Of a stretch of DNA of 64,000 nt, positions 34,069 through 42,652 are shown in pieces. A program made the position numbers and the translations under genes. Origin of the DNA: JALENY01 sp036310185 (GTDB taxonomy: Bacteria > Bacillota > Clostridia > Lachnospirales > Lachnospiraceae); NCBI GenBank assembly GCA_036310185.1, contig JAXJSH010000018.1, positions 1 to 64,000 of the forward strand, read 5' to 3'. Position 1 is the first letter of the stretch. Each line of letters starts with the position of its first letter. Under the pieces are notes generated by a model. The model was not told where the DNA came from, did no database searches, and worked only from the letters and a program-made list of their open reading frames with translations.

Positions 34069-34404
34069 ATGTCAGCAAAAAACACGACAAAAGTGCTGAT
34101 TGGCGGCAAGATCGTTACGCTTTGCGGTTATGAAAGCGAAGAATACTTACAGAAAGTGGCAGCATACATAAATCGCAAACTGGCAGAGCTGAATGATGTA
34201 AAAGGGTTTTCCAGACTTCCGGCTGAGACAAAACATACGATGCTGAGTTTGAATGTTGCGGACGATTATTTTAAAGTGAAAAAGCAGGCTGAAGTATACG
34301 AAGAAGATCTTCAGACCAAGGACAAGGAATTGTATGATCTGAAGCATGAGCTGGTTACTCTCCAGATGAAACTGGATAAGCTTCAGAAAAATAACAGACA
34401 GTGA
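34069..34404 (+). CDS. zapA: Cell division protein ZapA
   Basis: FtsZ-associated protein of 111 residues. KVLIGGKIVTLCGYESEEYLQ and YINRKLAEL at the N-terminus match ZapA; the C-terminal half is a coiled coil (QTKDKELYDLKHELVTLQMK). Own promoter, GGAGG before the ATG, and a terminator eight bases after the stop region, so it is expressed alone or with partial readthrough into the U32 gene. Confidence 0.88.
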   Translation: MSAKNTTKVLIGGKIVTLCGYESEEYLQKVAAYINRKLAELNDVKGFSRLPAETKHTMLSLNVADDYFKVKKQAEVYEEDLQTKDKELYDLKHELVTLQMKLDKLQKNNRQ

Positions 34405-34411
34405 GGATGAG

Positions 34412-34445
34412 CGGGGAATTGCCAAGGTGATTCTCCGTTTTTTTT
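34412..34445 (+). terminator. Terminator of zapA
   Basis: CGGGGAAT (34412-34419) pairs with ATTCTCCG (34430-34437, one G-U), followed by eight T. Confidence 0.85.
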
Positions 34446-34460
34446 CGCAGGAGGGCTAAT

Positions 34461-36767
34461 ATGATAAAATCCGAATTACTTGCACCGGCAGGTTCTTTTG
34501 AAACGATGAAAGCCGCACTGGCGGCAGGGGCTGACGCGGTCTATATGGGAGGCATGCGTTTCGGAGCCCGTGCCTATGCCGTAAACGGCGATGAAGATAC
34601 CATAAAAGAGGCGATTCGATACGTTCATTTGCACGATAAAAAACTGTATCTGACGGTAAATACGCTTTTAAAAGAGGAAGAACTGGAAAAAGAACTGTAT
34701 TCCTATCTTGCTCCCTATTATGAAGAGGGGCTGGACGCAGTTATCGTTCAGGATCCGGGTGTGCTTCGTTACGTAAAAAAACATTTTCCGGATCTGCACA
34801 TCCACGCCAGTACCCAGATGACCATTACCGGTCCGGAAAGTGCAAAACTTCTGGAGGAGATGGGATGTCAGCGTATTGTGACGGCAAGAGAGCTGTCTCT
34901 GGAAGAAATTCGTCAGATTCGTCAAAATACCAGTCTGGAGATTGAAAGCTTTGTCCATGGAGCCCTTTGTTACTGCTATTCCGGGCAGTGTCTGATGAGC
35001 AGCATTTTTGGCGGGCGAAGCGGAAACAGAGGACGCTGCGCACAGCCCTGCCGTCTGCCTTACCAGATTTATCAGAATGGAAAGAGACAGAATAACGAAA
35101 ACAGCCAGTTCGTACTCAGCCCAAAAGATATGTGTACCGTCGAGATACTGCCTCAGATACTGGAAGCAGGTGTAAACTCCCTGAAAATAGAGGGGCGTAT
35201 GAAAAAGCCGGAATATACGGCCGGTGTAGTGCGGATCTACCGCAAATATCTGGATCTGTATGAAAAGGATCCGGAGCACTACCGTGTGTCCCCAGAAGAT
35301 TTACGTGAACTGGCCGATCTGTATAACCGGGATGGCTTTCATACCGGCTATTACCGCGATCACAATGGTCCCGTAATGATGGCGCTGAAAAATGAAAAGC
35401 TGAGTGCCGGACAGAAAAGCCGAAACGAAGCATTGTTTAAACGAATCCGTGAGACCTACGTGGAACAGCAGCCGCCGGTTAAGCTGAATGGCGTTTTAAA
35501 ATTGAAGTGCGGACAACCGGCAGAATTATCCGTGAGAAAAATATCAGATTCAGAAATGGTTAAAAAAACAGCTTATATGCCTGCAGAAGAAGCCCACACA
35601 GAAGAGAAAAAACAGAATGTCTCTCTGACAGTGACCGGCGGACTTGTGGAACCGGCTCAGAAACAGCCCCTTACAGAGGAGCGTGTGCGAAAGCAGATTG
35701 AAAAAACGGGCGGCACATCTTTTGTATTTGACCATTTGGACATTGAGATGGATGAATCGGTTTTTGTTCCGATGCAGACATTAAATGAGCTGCGCCGTGA
35801 GGCTCTGGCAAAAGCAGAGCAGGCGTCTGTTTCAGAATATGGAAGAAGTCTGATAAATGAAGATACGAAAGATACAGCGGACAGAGAAACTTTTGTCAGT
35901 TATGGATCAACACACAAAAACCAGAATGTTCCTGTGGACAGTTGGCATGCTTTTTCCGTGGCTGTGGAGACAAAGGAGCAGCTGGACATGGCGATTGCTG
36001 CAAAGACAGTGGAAAACATCTATGCGGCCCTGCCTGTTTTTGCCGGAAAGGATATGGACGAAAAGATAAAAGACTATATCCGCCGCGCAAGAAAATGGGG
36101 GAAGAAACCTTATCTGGCTCTGCCTCATATCGTCAGAAGAGAAAAAGCTGATTTACTTGCGGGAAAATGGCAATATTTTATAACAGAAGGGCTGGAAGGA
36201 TATCTGGTTCGCAGTCTGGAAAGTCTGGCTGTGCTGCGCAGGGAAAATCTGCTGGATCGGGCGGTGACAGATGCGAATCTGTATACATACAACAGAGAAG
36301 CACAGGCATATTATCGGGAATTGGGCGCTGCGCGGGATACGGCACCGGTGGAACTGAACAGCCGGGAGCTGGCATCCAGATACAATGGTGACAGCGAGAT
36401 GATCGTATACGGATACCTTCCGCTCATGGTATCGGCACAGTGCATTAAGAAAAGTTTAAGAAACTGCAGCAGAAAATCGGAGATTCTCATACTGGAAGAC
36501 CGATATAAGAAAAAATTTTGTGTAAAATGTGTCTGTGATTTCTGCTATAATATCATATATAACAGTTTGCCGCTTGGAATTACAAAAGAAGCGGATCAGA
36601 TCCGGCGTCTTGGCTTTGGCGACATACGGCTGAACTTTACACTGGAAAGTCCGGATCAGATGAAAGAGATTCTGGATGGATTTTCAAAAATCTATCTGGA
36701 AAAGACCGAATGGAGCAAACCATCGGATGTATTTACGAAAGGGCACTTCAAACGTGGTGTTGAATAG
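34461..36767 (+). CDS. Peptidase U32 family protein with DUF3656 (RlhA-like)
   Basis: A 768-residue protein opening with the U32 core SELLAPAGSFETMKAAL. The U32 signature ESFVHGALCYCYSGQCLMS and NRGRCAQPCRLPY supply the conserved cysteines, and LKIEGRMKKPEY follows. The middle part (about residues 380-460) fits DUF3656. Long U32 proteins with this extension include RlhA, needed for hydroxylation of a 23S rRNA cytidine in E. coli, so an RNA-modifying role is more likely than proteolysis; this is inferred from the family. AGGAGGG precedes the ATG. It is nine bases from the SEDS gene. Confidence 0.9.
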   Translation: MIKSELLAPAGSFETMKAALAAGADAVYMGGMRFGARAYAVNGDEDTIKEAIRYVHLHDKKLYLTVNTLLKEEELEKELYSYLAPYYEEGLDAVIVQDPGVLRYVKKHFPDLHIHASTQMTITGPESAKLLEEMGCQRIVTARELSLEEIRQIRQNTSLEIESFVHGALCYCYSGQCLMSSIFGGRSGNRGRCAQPCRLPYQIYQNGKRQNNENSQFVLSPKDMCTVEILPQILEAGVNSLKIEGRMKKPEYTAGVVRIYRKYLDLYEKDPEHYRVSPEDLRELADLYNRDGFHTGYYRDHNGPVMMALKNEKLSAGQKSRNEALFKRIRETYVEQQPPVKLNGVLKLKCGQPAELSVRKISDSEMVKKTAYMPAEEAHTEEKKQNVSLTVTGGLVEPAQKQPLTEERVRKQIEKTGGTSFVFDHLDIEMDESVFVPMQTLNELRREALAKAEQASVSEYGRSLINEDTKDTADRETFVSYGSTHKNQNVPVDSWHAFSVAVETKEQLDMAIAAKTVENIYAALPVFAGKDMDEKIKDYIRRARKWGKKPYLALPHIVRREKADLLAGKWQYFITEGLEGYLVRSLESLAVLRRENLLDRAVTDANLYTYNREAQAYYRELGAARDTAPVELNSRELASRYNGDSEMIVYGYLPLMVSAQCIKKSLRNCSRKSEILILEDRYKKKFCVKCVCDFCYNIIYNSLPLGITKEADQIRRLGFGDIRLNFTLESPDQMKEILDGFSKIYLEKTEWSKPSDVFTKGHFKRGVE

Positions 36768-36775
36768 GTGACGAT

Positions 36776-38221
36776 TTGATTAATATTATCATACAGCTTT
36801 CCAAATATCTGATGCTGTTACTGATCATTCTGTACAGTTTTCAGTGTTTTACCGTATTTAAACGAAAATCAGAGCATAAGCAGAAGAAAATCCTGCGCAA
36901 GCAGCTGACCCTGATTTTGCTGCTGCTGTTTGTTGGATTTCTGGATCTGTTTTTGTATACGAATGACCTGGAGATTATAATTTTTCTGGCTGCCATTTAT
37001 GTATTTTTCATCCTGCTGCAGCTGTTATACCGTCTGATTTACCCGAAGGCATCCCTGCTGGTGGTAAATAATATGTGTATGCTTCTGGCAATCGGATTTA
37101 TCATACTGGCGCGGCTTGATATGGACGAGGCGGGCAAACAGTTTATTATTGCTGCCGCCGCATCCGTTATTGCATTTATTATTCCGGTCATAATCCGGAA
37201 AATGAAATTTCTGGCGAATCTGAAATGGTTCTACGCTGTTGTGGGCATCATCTGCCTTGGTATCGTACTTGTGCTGGCACAGACCAGCGGAGGCGCAAAA
37301 CTGTCCATTTCCATCGGCGGAATCACCATTCAGTTTTCTGAAATCGTAAAAATTACATTTGTATTCTTTATGGCGTCTTCACTGCAGGAGGATACTTCCT
37401 TTCCAAATGTTGTAAAGACTACCATTGTGGCAGCACTCCATGTTGGGATTCTGGTTTTGTCCACAGACCTTGGTACCGGTCTGGTATTCTTTATGACATA
37501 CCTGGTTCTGATTTATGTGGCAGCAAGAAAACCGGTTTATGCACTTGCGGCTCTGGGCGGAGGAAGCGTTGCTGCCGTAGGGGCATACTATCTTTTTAAC
37601 CATGTACGCAACCGTGTTCTCTGGTGGAAAGATCCCTTTTCCGATTATGACCATGCATATCAGATCGTGCAGGGAATGTTTGCAATCGGAGCCGGAGGCT
37701 GGTTCGGAACCGGTCTGTGCCTCGGCTCACCGGAATCCATACCCCTTGGAACAAATGACTTTGTTTTCACATCAATCTGTGAAGAAATGGGCGGTCTATT
37801 TGCCATTTGTATGATTTTGATCTGTATGAGTCTGTTTTTGATGATCGTCAATATTTCCATGCAGGTAAAAAATCCGTTTTACAAGCTGGTAGCCCTTGGC
37901 CTGGGTACCGAATATGCGTTCCAGGTATTTCTGAACATTGGTGGAGCATCCAAATTCATTCCGCTGACCGGTATCACACTGCCGCTTGTCAGCTACGGCG
38001 GAAGCTCTGTTATGAGTACCATTATTATGATTGCAATCGTACAGGGATTGTATATTCTGAGAGAAGATGAAGGAGATCAACTTGAAAAAGAAAGACAGGA
38101 ACAGGAAAGACAGAGAGCAGAACTGGAGAGAGAACGGGCAGAATTCGCAAGACAGGAGCAGGCAATCATCGACGCCACAGCAGAAGCCACAGAATTCTAC
38201 CAGAAGCCGAAAAGGTGGTAA
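36776..38221 (+). CDS. SEDS-family peptidoglycan glycosyltransferase (FtsW/RodA/SpoVE)
   Basis: Polymerises lipid II together with a class B PBP, here the next gene. The 481-residue protein has about ten to twelve membrane segments, with GGITIQFSEIVKITFVFFM, DLGTGLVFFMTYLVL and the C-terminal PLTGITLPLVSYGGSS, all SEDS hallmarks. The closing 50 residues are a charged, Glu/Arg/Gln-rich helix (EKERQEQERQRAELERERAE) in the cytoplasm. The start is TTG 36776 with AGGTGA upstream. Its last 140 bases are also the start of the PBP gene in another frame. RodA/FtsW/SpoVE cannot be separated by eye. Confidence 0.93.
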   Translation: MINIIIQLSKYLMLLLIILYSFQCFTVFKRKSEHKQKKILRKQLTLILLLLFVGFLDLFLYTNDLEIIIFLAAIYVFFILLQLLYRLIYPKASLLVVNNMCMLLAIGFIILARLDMDEAGKQFIIAAAASVIAFIIPVIIRKMKFLANLKWFYAVVGIICLGIVLVLAQTSGGAKLSISIGGITIQFSEIVKITFVFFMASSLQEDTSFPNVVKTTIVAALHVGILVLSTDLGTGLVFFMTYLVLIYVAARKPVYALAALGGGSVAAVGAYYLFNHVRNRVLWWKDPFSDYDHAYQIVQGMFAIGAGGWFGTGLCLGSPESIPLGTNDFVFTSICEEMGGLFAICMILICMSLFLMIVNISMQVKNPFYKLVALGLGTEYAFQVFLNIGGASKFIPLTGITLPLVSYGGSSVMSTIIMIAIVQGLYILREDEGDQLEKERQEQERQRAELERERAEFARQEQAIIDATAEATEFYQKPKRW

Positions 38222-39614
38222 AGAGTACGTTTTCGTCTCTTATCTGTTTGTAGCAATTTTCATTTCACTGGTCGGATATATGGTGTATTTCAATACCGCT
38301 ATGAAAGATGAGGTGCTGAACAGCCCTTATAACAAACGACAGAATTCTGCCGCAGAGCGGATCGTCCGCGGAAATATCGAATCGGCAGACGGGGAAGTGC
38401 TGGCTTATACAGAAGTGGATGCAGAAGGAAACGAGACCCGTGTCTATCCATTCGGAAATACCTATGCCCATGTGGTGGGCTATTTTACCAATGGGAAAAG
38501 CGGGCTGGAAAGTCTGGCCAACTATCAGCTTCTGACATCCCATGAGTTTATAGGAGACCAGATCTGGAATGAACTGCAGGGCGAGAAAAATCTGGGCGAT
38601 ACGGTTGTTACCACCCTTGATGCCAGCCTTCAGACTGCAGCATACAATGCACTTGGCGATGTAAACGGTGCCGTTGTGGTAATGGAACCGGATACAGGGA
38701 AAGTGCTGGCTATGGTCAGCAAACCGGATTACAATCCGAATACGCTGGCCGTAGACTGGGATTCCATTGTCAGTGATGAAAATAATTCGGTTCTGGTAAA
38801 CCGTGCCACCCAGGGGCAGTATGCTCCGGGTTCTACCTTTAAAATCGTAACAGCACTTGCCTATATGCGGGAATACGGCAGTCTGGATGGATTTTCTTAC
38901 TATTGTGAAGGTGAGATGACCCAGCAGGGGCATACGATTCACTGTGCAAACAACAATGCCCATGGGGAAGAAAACCTGGAAAATGCTTTTGCATATTCCT
39001 GCAACTGTGCTTTTGCCCAGATCGGATTGAATATTGGGGGCAGTGCATTGAATGAAACCAGCGAATCTCTGCTGTTCAATAAAAAACTGCCCATAGAGCT
39101 GCCTTATAAAAAGAGTTCTTTTGAACTTTCCGACACTTCGGGCGCGCCGCTGATTATGCAGACTTCCTTTGGACAGGGAAATACTTTGACCTCTCCCATG
39201 CATATGGCTATGATAGTATCCGCAATCGCAAATAACGGAGATCTGATGGTGCCTTATTATATTGACCACGTAGAAAATGTAAACGGCGATGTGGTCAGCA
39301 CAACAGAACCGGAAGAATATGCCGAACTGATGACCGCACTTGAAGCCACAAGACTTCAGAGCCTGATGACAAAAGTTGTGGACTATGGTACGGCTACCGC
39401 CCTTGGACGCAACGGCTATTCCGTAGCCGGAAAGACAGGTACGGCAGAATATCATACCAGTGACGGCACTATGGGTACCAACTCCTGGTTCGTAGGATAT
39501 TCAAGTGTGGAAGATCCGGATATTGTGGTCTCTGTACTGGTGGAAAATTCCGGTTCCAATGGACAGACCGGTACGAATGTGGCACTGAAGATTTTTGATG
39601 AGTATTATTATTGA
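38082..39614 (+). CDS. Class B penicillin-binding protein (transpeptidase)
   Basis: Cross-links peptidoglycan with the adjacent SEDS protein. A basic, Gln/Asn/Arg-rich cytoplasmic tail of about 45 residues is followed by one membrane helix (YLFVAIFISLVGYMVYF) and an extracytoplasmic part with the three active-site motifs: STFK, SCN (in YSCNCAFAQ) and KTG (in AGKTGTAEYHT). At 510 residues it is of the compact PbpA type, without PASTA repeats. TTG 38082 has AGGAG six bases upstream (38071-38075); ATG 38067 is possible but has only a weak ribosome binding site. Either way the N-terminal tail is encoded within the SEDS gene. Confidence 0.9.
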   Translation: MKKKDRNRKDREQNWRENGQNSQDRSRQSSTPQQKPQNSTRSRKGGKEYVFVSYLFVAIFISLVGYMVYFNTAMKDEVLNSPYNKRQNSAAERIVRGNIESADGEVLAYTEVDAEGNETRVYPFGNTYAHVVGYFTNGKSGLESLANYQLLTSHEFIGDQIWNELQGEKNLGDTVVTTLDASLQTAAYNALGDVNGAVVVMEPDTGKVLAMVSKPDYNPNTLAVDWDSIVSDENNSVLVNRATQGQYAPGSTFKIVTALAYMREYGSLDGFSYYCEGEMTQQGHTIHCANNNAHGEENLENAFAYSCNCAFAQIGLNIGGSALNETSESLLFNKKLPIELPYKKSSFELSDTSGAPLIMQTSFGQGNTLTSPMHMAMIVSAIANNGDLMVPYYIDHVENVNGDVVSTTEPEEYAELMTALEATRLQSLMTKVVDYGTATALGRNGYSVAGKTGTAEYHTSDGTMGTNSWFVGYSSVEDPDIVVSVLVENSGSNGQTGTNVALKIFDEYYY

Positions 39615-39634
39615 TTTTGTGAATTCCGTATTTC

Positions 39635-39663
39635 TTGCAGATAACGCCAAAAGGAGTTATACT
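39635..39663 (+). promoter_or_regulatory. Probable promoter for the DUF2953-gerW unit
   Basis: TTGCAG at 39635-39640, 17 bases, TATACT at 39658-39663. A separate TATAAT at 39667-39672 lacks a good -35. Confidence 0.5.
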
Positions 39664-39698
39664 GGATATAATTGAAATGAGATAAAGGAAGAAAATGG

Positions 39699-40013
39699 AT
39701 GCTGACCTGGTATAACCGACTTTATGTGGGGAATAATGCAAAAAGAAAAGTAAATCGCGTAATCAAAAAGCTGAATGCCCGGAAACTGGTGACCGGTGTT
39801 TACCTGATCACGCTTGCTTCCAATGAGAAAGACCAGCTGGATATTATAAACGGGGTGCAGCTGATGCAGCCGATTGTGTATCACAGATGTCCGATGGTCG
39901 TAGGTATTGCTTCCGACTATGATGAGGCGGTGGAACTGGTGATTCAGATTACGGAAGAATCACTGAAAAAAACAGGAAAGGCAGATCTTCGAAATTATTT
40001 AGCGCAAGGGTGA
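39699..40013 (+). CDS. Conserved hypothetical protein, 104 residues
   Basis: I do not recognise a domain. The protein starts MLTWYNRLYVGNNAKRKVNR, is basic at the N-terminus, has no membrane segment, and has alternating hydrophobic stretches (GVYLITLASN, PMVVGIASDYDEAVELVIQI) suggesting a compact alpha/beta fold. AAGGAAG precedes the ATG. An ATG four bases upstream in another frame stops after six codons. Four bases separate it from the DUF2953 gene, so it is the first gene of that operon. Confidence 0.75.
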   Translation: MLTWYNRLYVGNNAKRKVNRVIKKLNARKLVTGVYLITLASNEKDQLDIINGVQLMQPIVYHRCPMVVGIASDYDEAVELVIQITEESLKKTGKADLRNYLAQG

Positions 40014-40017
40014 GAAC

Positions 40018-41067
40018 ATGCTACATATGTTATTGTTGATTTTAAAAATAATCGGAATCATTCTGGCTGTTCTTCTTGGACTTGCGTTGCTGCTGGTATG
40101 TATTGTGCTGTTTGTGCCTGTCCGGTATAAAGCAAATGTACAGAAAGCAGGAGAAGAGACAGCCGGGCAGATTAAGGTTTCATGGCTGTTTCACGGTGTT
40201 ACCGTTACGCTGGATTATCAGAATAAGAAGATGGGGACAGTCATCCGGATTCTTGGGATTAATCTTCAGTGGCTGAAGGGGCTTTTTCATAAAAAGAAAA
40301 AATCGGATGCTGTTGAAAAAAAAGAATCTCATACTCTTTTTCAGGAACCGCTCCAGAAGGAATGTGAACAGGAAGCGAATAAGGAAAACGAAGAACTCAC
40401 AAACTATAAAATATCAGCAGATAAATCTATAACAGGTGAATCCGTAACAGATAAAACAGTAGCGGATGAACAATCCGAAACAGCTGTACCGAGGGAAACT
40501 GTTTCGGAAAATAATGAAAATGAGGAGAATCTGCCCATTGGGCTGATGCATAAACGGATTGCATCGATCAAAAAGGTATTCAAAGGGATTCCCCGCACAT
40601 TGCGGAAAATCATTGAGATTATCCGCTTTGTTTTTTCGATTCCGGCAAAGCTCATTGGTACATTCCGGAAAATAAGCTCAGCCATAAAAGATATCTGTGG
40701 TAAAATAAATGATCTGAAGACATTTTTACGGGATGAACGGACAAAAGCTGCTCTTAGATGCATAAAGAATCGTCTGATCCGGATATTAAAACACATCTTG
40801 CCGAAACGTTTGAATGGAGAAGTGCGATTCGGATTTGAAGATCCCTGTACTACCGGGCAGCTGCTGGCGGGAATCTATATGTTCTATCCGGTCTATCAGG
40901 AACATATCAATATCTATCCGGATTTTGAAAATAGAGTTCTGGAAGGGAATCTGAAACTGAAGGGCCGTATTTGTCTCAGTGTACTGCTCTGGCATGCACT
41001 GATGCTGTTCATTGATGAGGATTTTAAATATGTATTAAATATATTACTGCACAAGGAGGAATTATAA
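40018..41067 (+). CDS. DUF2953 domain protein (YtfI-like)
   Basis: A 349-residue protein with one N-terminal membrane segment (ILKIIGIILAVLLGLALLLVC in part), then PVRYKANV and a long Lys/Glu-rich central region (about residues 90-180), and a C-terminal domain GEVRFGFEDPCTTGQLLAGI that is the recognisable DUF2953 signature. In B. subtilis the corresponding gene ytfI precedes ytfJ (gerW), the same order as here. Its stop is directly followed by the gerW ATG. Confidence 0.85.
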   Translation: MLHMLLLILKIIGIILAVLLGLALLLVCIVLFVPVRYKANVQKAGEETAGQIKVSWLFHGVTVTLDYQNKKMGTVIRILGINLQWLKGLFHKKKKSDAVEKKESHTLFQEPLQKECEQEANKENEELTNYKISADKSITGESVTDKTVADEQSETAVPRETVSENNENEENLPIGLMHKRIASIKKVFKGIPRTLRKIIEIIRFVFSIPAKLIGTFRKISSAIKDICGKINDLKTFLRDERTKAALRCIKNRLIRILKHILPKRLNGEVRFGFEDPCTTGQLLAGIYMFYPVYQEHINIYPDFENRVLEGNLKLKGRICLSVLLWHALMLFIDEDFKYVLNILLHKEEL

Positions 41068-41472
41068 ATGTCAAATAAGAATGATTTCCAGTCAACCGTA
41101 GAAACGCTGTTCAAGGGTATGGACAGTTTTATCACCACAAAAACCGTAGTAGGTGATGCAATTCATGTGGGTGACACCATCATCCTTCCGCTGGTTGATG
41201 TTTCCTTTGGCGTTGGTGCCGGCGCGGCAGCAGATGACAAGAAAAATAACGGCGGCGGCGGTATGGGCGGAAAAATGACCCCGAGTGCAGTGCTGGTTAT
41301 TTCCAACGGAACCACAAAACTGGTCAACATCAAAAATCAGGATGGACTGACCAAGATCCTGGATATGGTACCGGATTTCGTAAACAGATTTACAGCCGGA
41401 AAAGCTGCGGAGGGCGCAGATGCAGCTGCTGATACTGCAGAAACTTCTGAAGAAAAAGCAGAAGAGGCATAA
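41068..41472 (+). CDS. gerW: GerW family sporulation protein (YtfJ)
   Basis: A 134-residue protein of the GerW/YtfJ family, needed in B. subtilis for L-alanine spore germination and found in the inner spore membrane region. VVGDAIHVGDTIILPLVDVSFG, the glycine-rich NNGGGGMGGKMTPSAVLVI and a C-terminal acidic, Ala-rich tail are typical. GGAGG lies at the end of the preceding gene; stop and start are adjacent. Supports a spore-forming host. Confidence 0.92.
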   Translation: MSNKNDFQSTVETLFKGMDSFITTKTVVGDAIHVGDTIILPLVDVSFGVGAGAAADDKKNNGGGGMGGKMTPSAVLVISNGTTKLVNIKNQDGLTKILDMVPDFVNRFTAGKAAEGADAAADTAETSEEKAEEA

Positions 41473-41595
41473 CAGCAGACCATAAAAGACGGCTGTATGG
41501 GATCATAAAAACGGAAAAAGAATTTTTGAACAGATAACAGGAACAGGACAGACCCGGGATGCATAGAATAGTAGAAAAAGACAGGATTTGCTGCT

Positions 41596-41736
41596 ATGAA
41601 GTGTATTCTCGGGTTTATTTTGTTCTGGATAGGGATAGGAATGCTGATCATGATGTTTTTGCCGGTATGTTTCGAAGTGGTCCTGGTCGTAGCAGCATTG
41701 ATCGGATTTGGGTATTTTCTTTTTTGTAAAGACTGA
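41596..41736 (+). CDS. Small hydrophobic membrane protein, 46 residues
   Basis: ATG 41596 preceded by AGGA. Product begins MKCILGFILFWIGIGMLIMM, has two hydrophobic segments separated by FLPVCFE, and ends YFLFCKD. It sits between gerW and a bidirectional terminator, so it would be the last gene of the operon. Function unknown. The coding signal is short but the hydrophobic pattern, start signal and placement favour a real gene. Confidence 0.6.
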   Translation: MKCILGFILFWIGIGMLIMMFLPVCFEVVLVVAALIGFGYFLFCKD

Positions 41737-41771
41737 GAGGATCTGCGTATTCGGAACTGTCAGGAGCACAT

Positions 41772-41807
41772 AAAAAAACAGACGAGATCTTTCCCGTCTG
41801 CTTTTTT
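41772..41807. terminator. Bidirectional terminator between gerW unit and rpmB
   Basis: CAGACG (41779-41784) pairs with CGTCTG (41795-41800); seven A on the left and six T on the right provide U-tracts in both directions. Confidence 0.85.
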
Positions 41808-41819
41808 ATATCAACTTAA

Positions 41820-42005
41820 TTATGCTCTTTCAACAGCGCCGGATTTTAAACAAGAAGTACATACATATGTTTTCTTTGCTCCACCGTTCACTTTGATTCT
41901 GACAGATTTGATATTGGATTTCCACATTTTGTTAGATCTTCTATGTGAATGGCTCACGTTGTTACCGAAATGAGCGCTTTTACCACAAATTGCACATTTT
42001 GCCAT
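41820..42005 (-). CDS. rpmB: 50S ribosomal protein L28 (zinc-ligand form)
   Basis: A 61-residue basic protein starting MAKCAICGKSAHFGNNVSHSHR, typical of L28. Two CxxC pairs (CAIC near the N-terminus, CTSC near the C-terminus) make it the Cys-containing, zinc-binding form. Ribosome binding site AAGGAGGTG on the minus strand at 42012-42020. Its position opposite yloU-yloV is conserved across Firmicutes. Confidence 0.97.
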   Translation of the reverse strand: MAKCAICGKSAHFGNNVSHSHRRSNKMWKSNIKSVRIKVNGGAKKTYVCTSCLKSGAVERA

Positions 42006-42034
42006 GATACTGCACCTCCTTGCGAACAAAATTA

Positions 42035-42057
42035 AGTCTATGTCTAAATAATAGACT
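42035..42057 (-). promoter_or_regulatory. Alternative hairpins in the rpmB leader
   Basis: On the minus strand AGTCTA pairs with a distal TAGACT (42052-42057 with 42035-42040), and an inner GTCTA/TAGAC pair (42052-42056 with 42042-42046) is mutually exclusive with it. Located about 30 bases upstream of the start codon. Confidence 0.4.
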
Positions 42058-42070
42058 CGCAACTTTTTTC

Positions 42071-42099
42071 ATTTTAGCAGATGAAAGTTGATTTGGCAA
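42071..42099 (-). promoter_or_regulatory. Sigma-A promoter of rpmB
   Basis: On the minus strand TTGCCA (42099-42094), 17 bases, TAAAAT (42076-42071). Confidence 0.7.
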
Positions 42100-42274
42100 G
42101 AGAAAAAAGAGATATTTTTCATGAAATTGTATAATTCTTAAAACAAAAATGGAAAATCTCTCTCAATTTGGGCGAAAAAACGAATTATCGTTAAATTCAT
42201 ATTTCCTTTTGTAAAGAAAGGGGTTATAATATAAAAACAAAGTTTAGTTTTAGAAAAAGTGGAGGTGTCCCCAT

Positions 42275-42631
42275 ATGAAAGGACGTATGAACTCAGAATA
42301 TGGTGAAATTATCATCAATCCTGACGTAATTGCCACATATGCAGGAAGTGTTGCAGTGGAATGTTTCGGGATTGTAGGTATGGCAGCAGTCAGCATGAAA
42401 GACGGTCTGGTAAAGCTGCTTCGTAAAGATAGTCTGAAACATGGTATTAATGTATCTCTGAATGACAATAAGATCTCACTGGATTTTCATGTGATCGTAT
42501 CTTATGGTGTAAGCATCTTAGCAGTGGCCGACAATCTGATTAGTAATGTAAAATATAAAGTCGAGCAGTTTACCGGTATGGAAGTAGAACATATTAACAT
42601 CCTGGTAGAAGGCGTTCGCGTCATTGATTAG
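42275..42631 (+). CDS. Asp23/Gls24 family protein (YloU-like)
   Basis: A 118-residue alkaline-shock family protein; SEYGEIIINPDVIATYAGSVA, GIVGMA and VEQFTGMEVEHINILVEGVR match YloU. Usually encoded directly before yloV, as here. GGAGG nine bases before the ATG. A TATAAT at 42225-42230 is the likely -10, but the matching -35 is weak. The gap back to rpmB (about 270 bases) holds this and the divergent rpmB promoter and nothing else that I see. Confidence 0.92.
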   Translation: MKGRMNSEYGEIIINPDVIATYAGSVAVECFGIVGMAAVSMKDGLVKLLRKDSLKHGINVSLNDNKISLDFHVIVSYGVSILAVADNLISNVKYKVEQFTGMEVEHINILVEGVRVID

Positions 42632-42652
42632 GATAGTAGGAGGAAACTTGAA

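Noticed and set aside
38265..39455. Long open frame on the minus strand opposite the PBP gene (about 396 codons)
   Set aside because: No start signals or recognisable domains; overlaps a gene with clear catalytic motifs.
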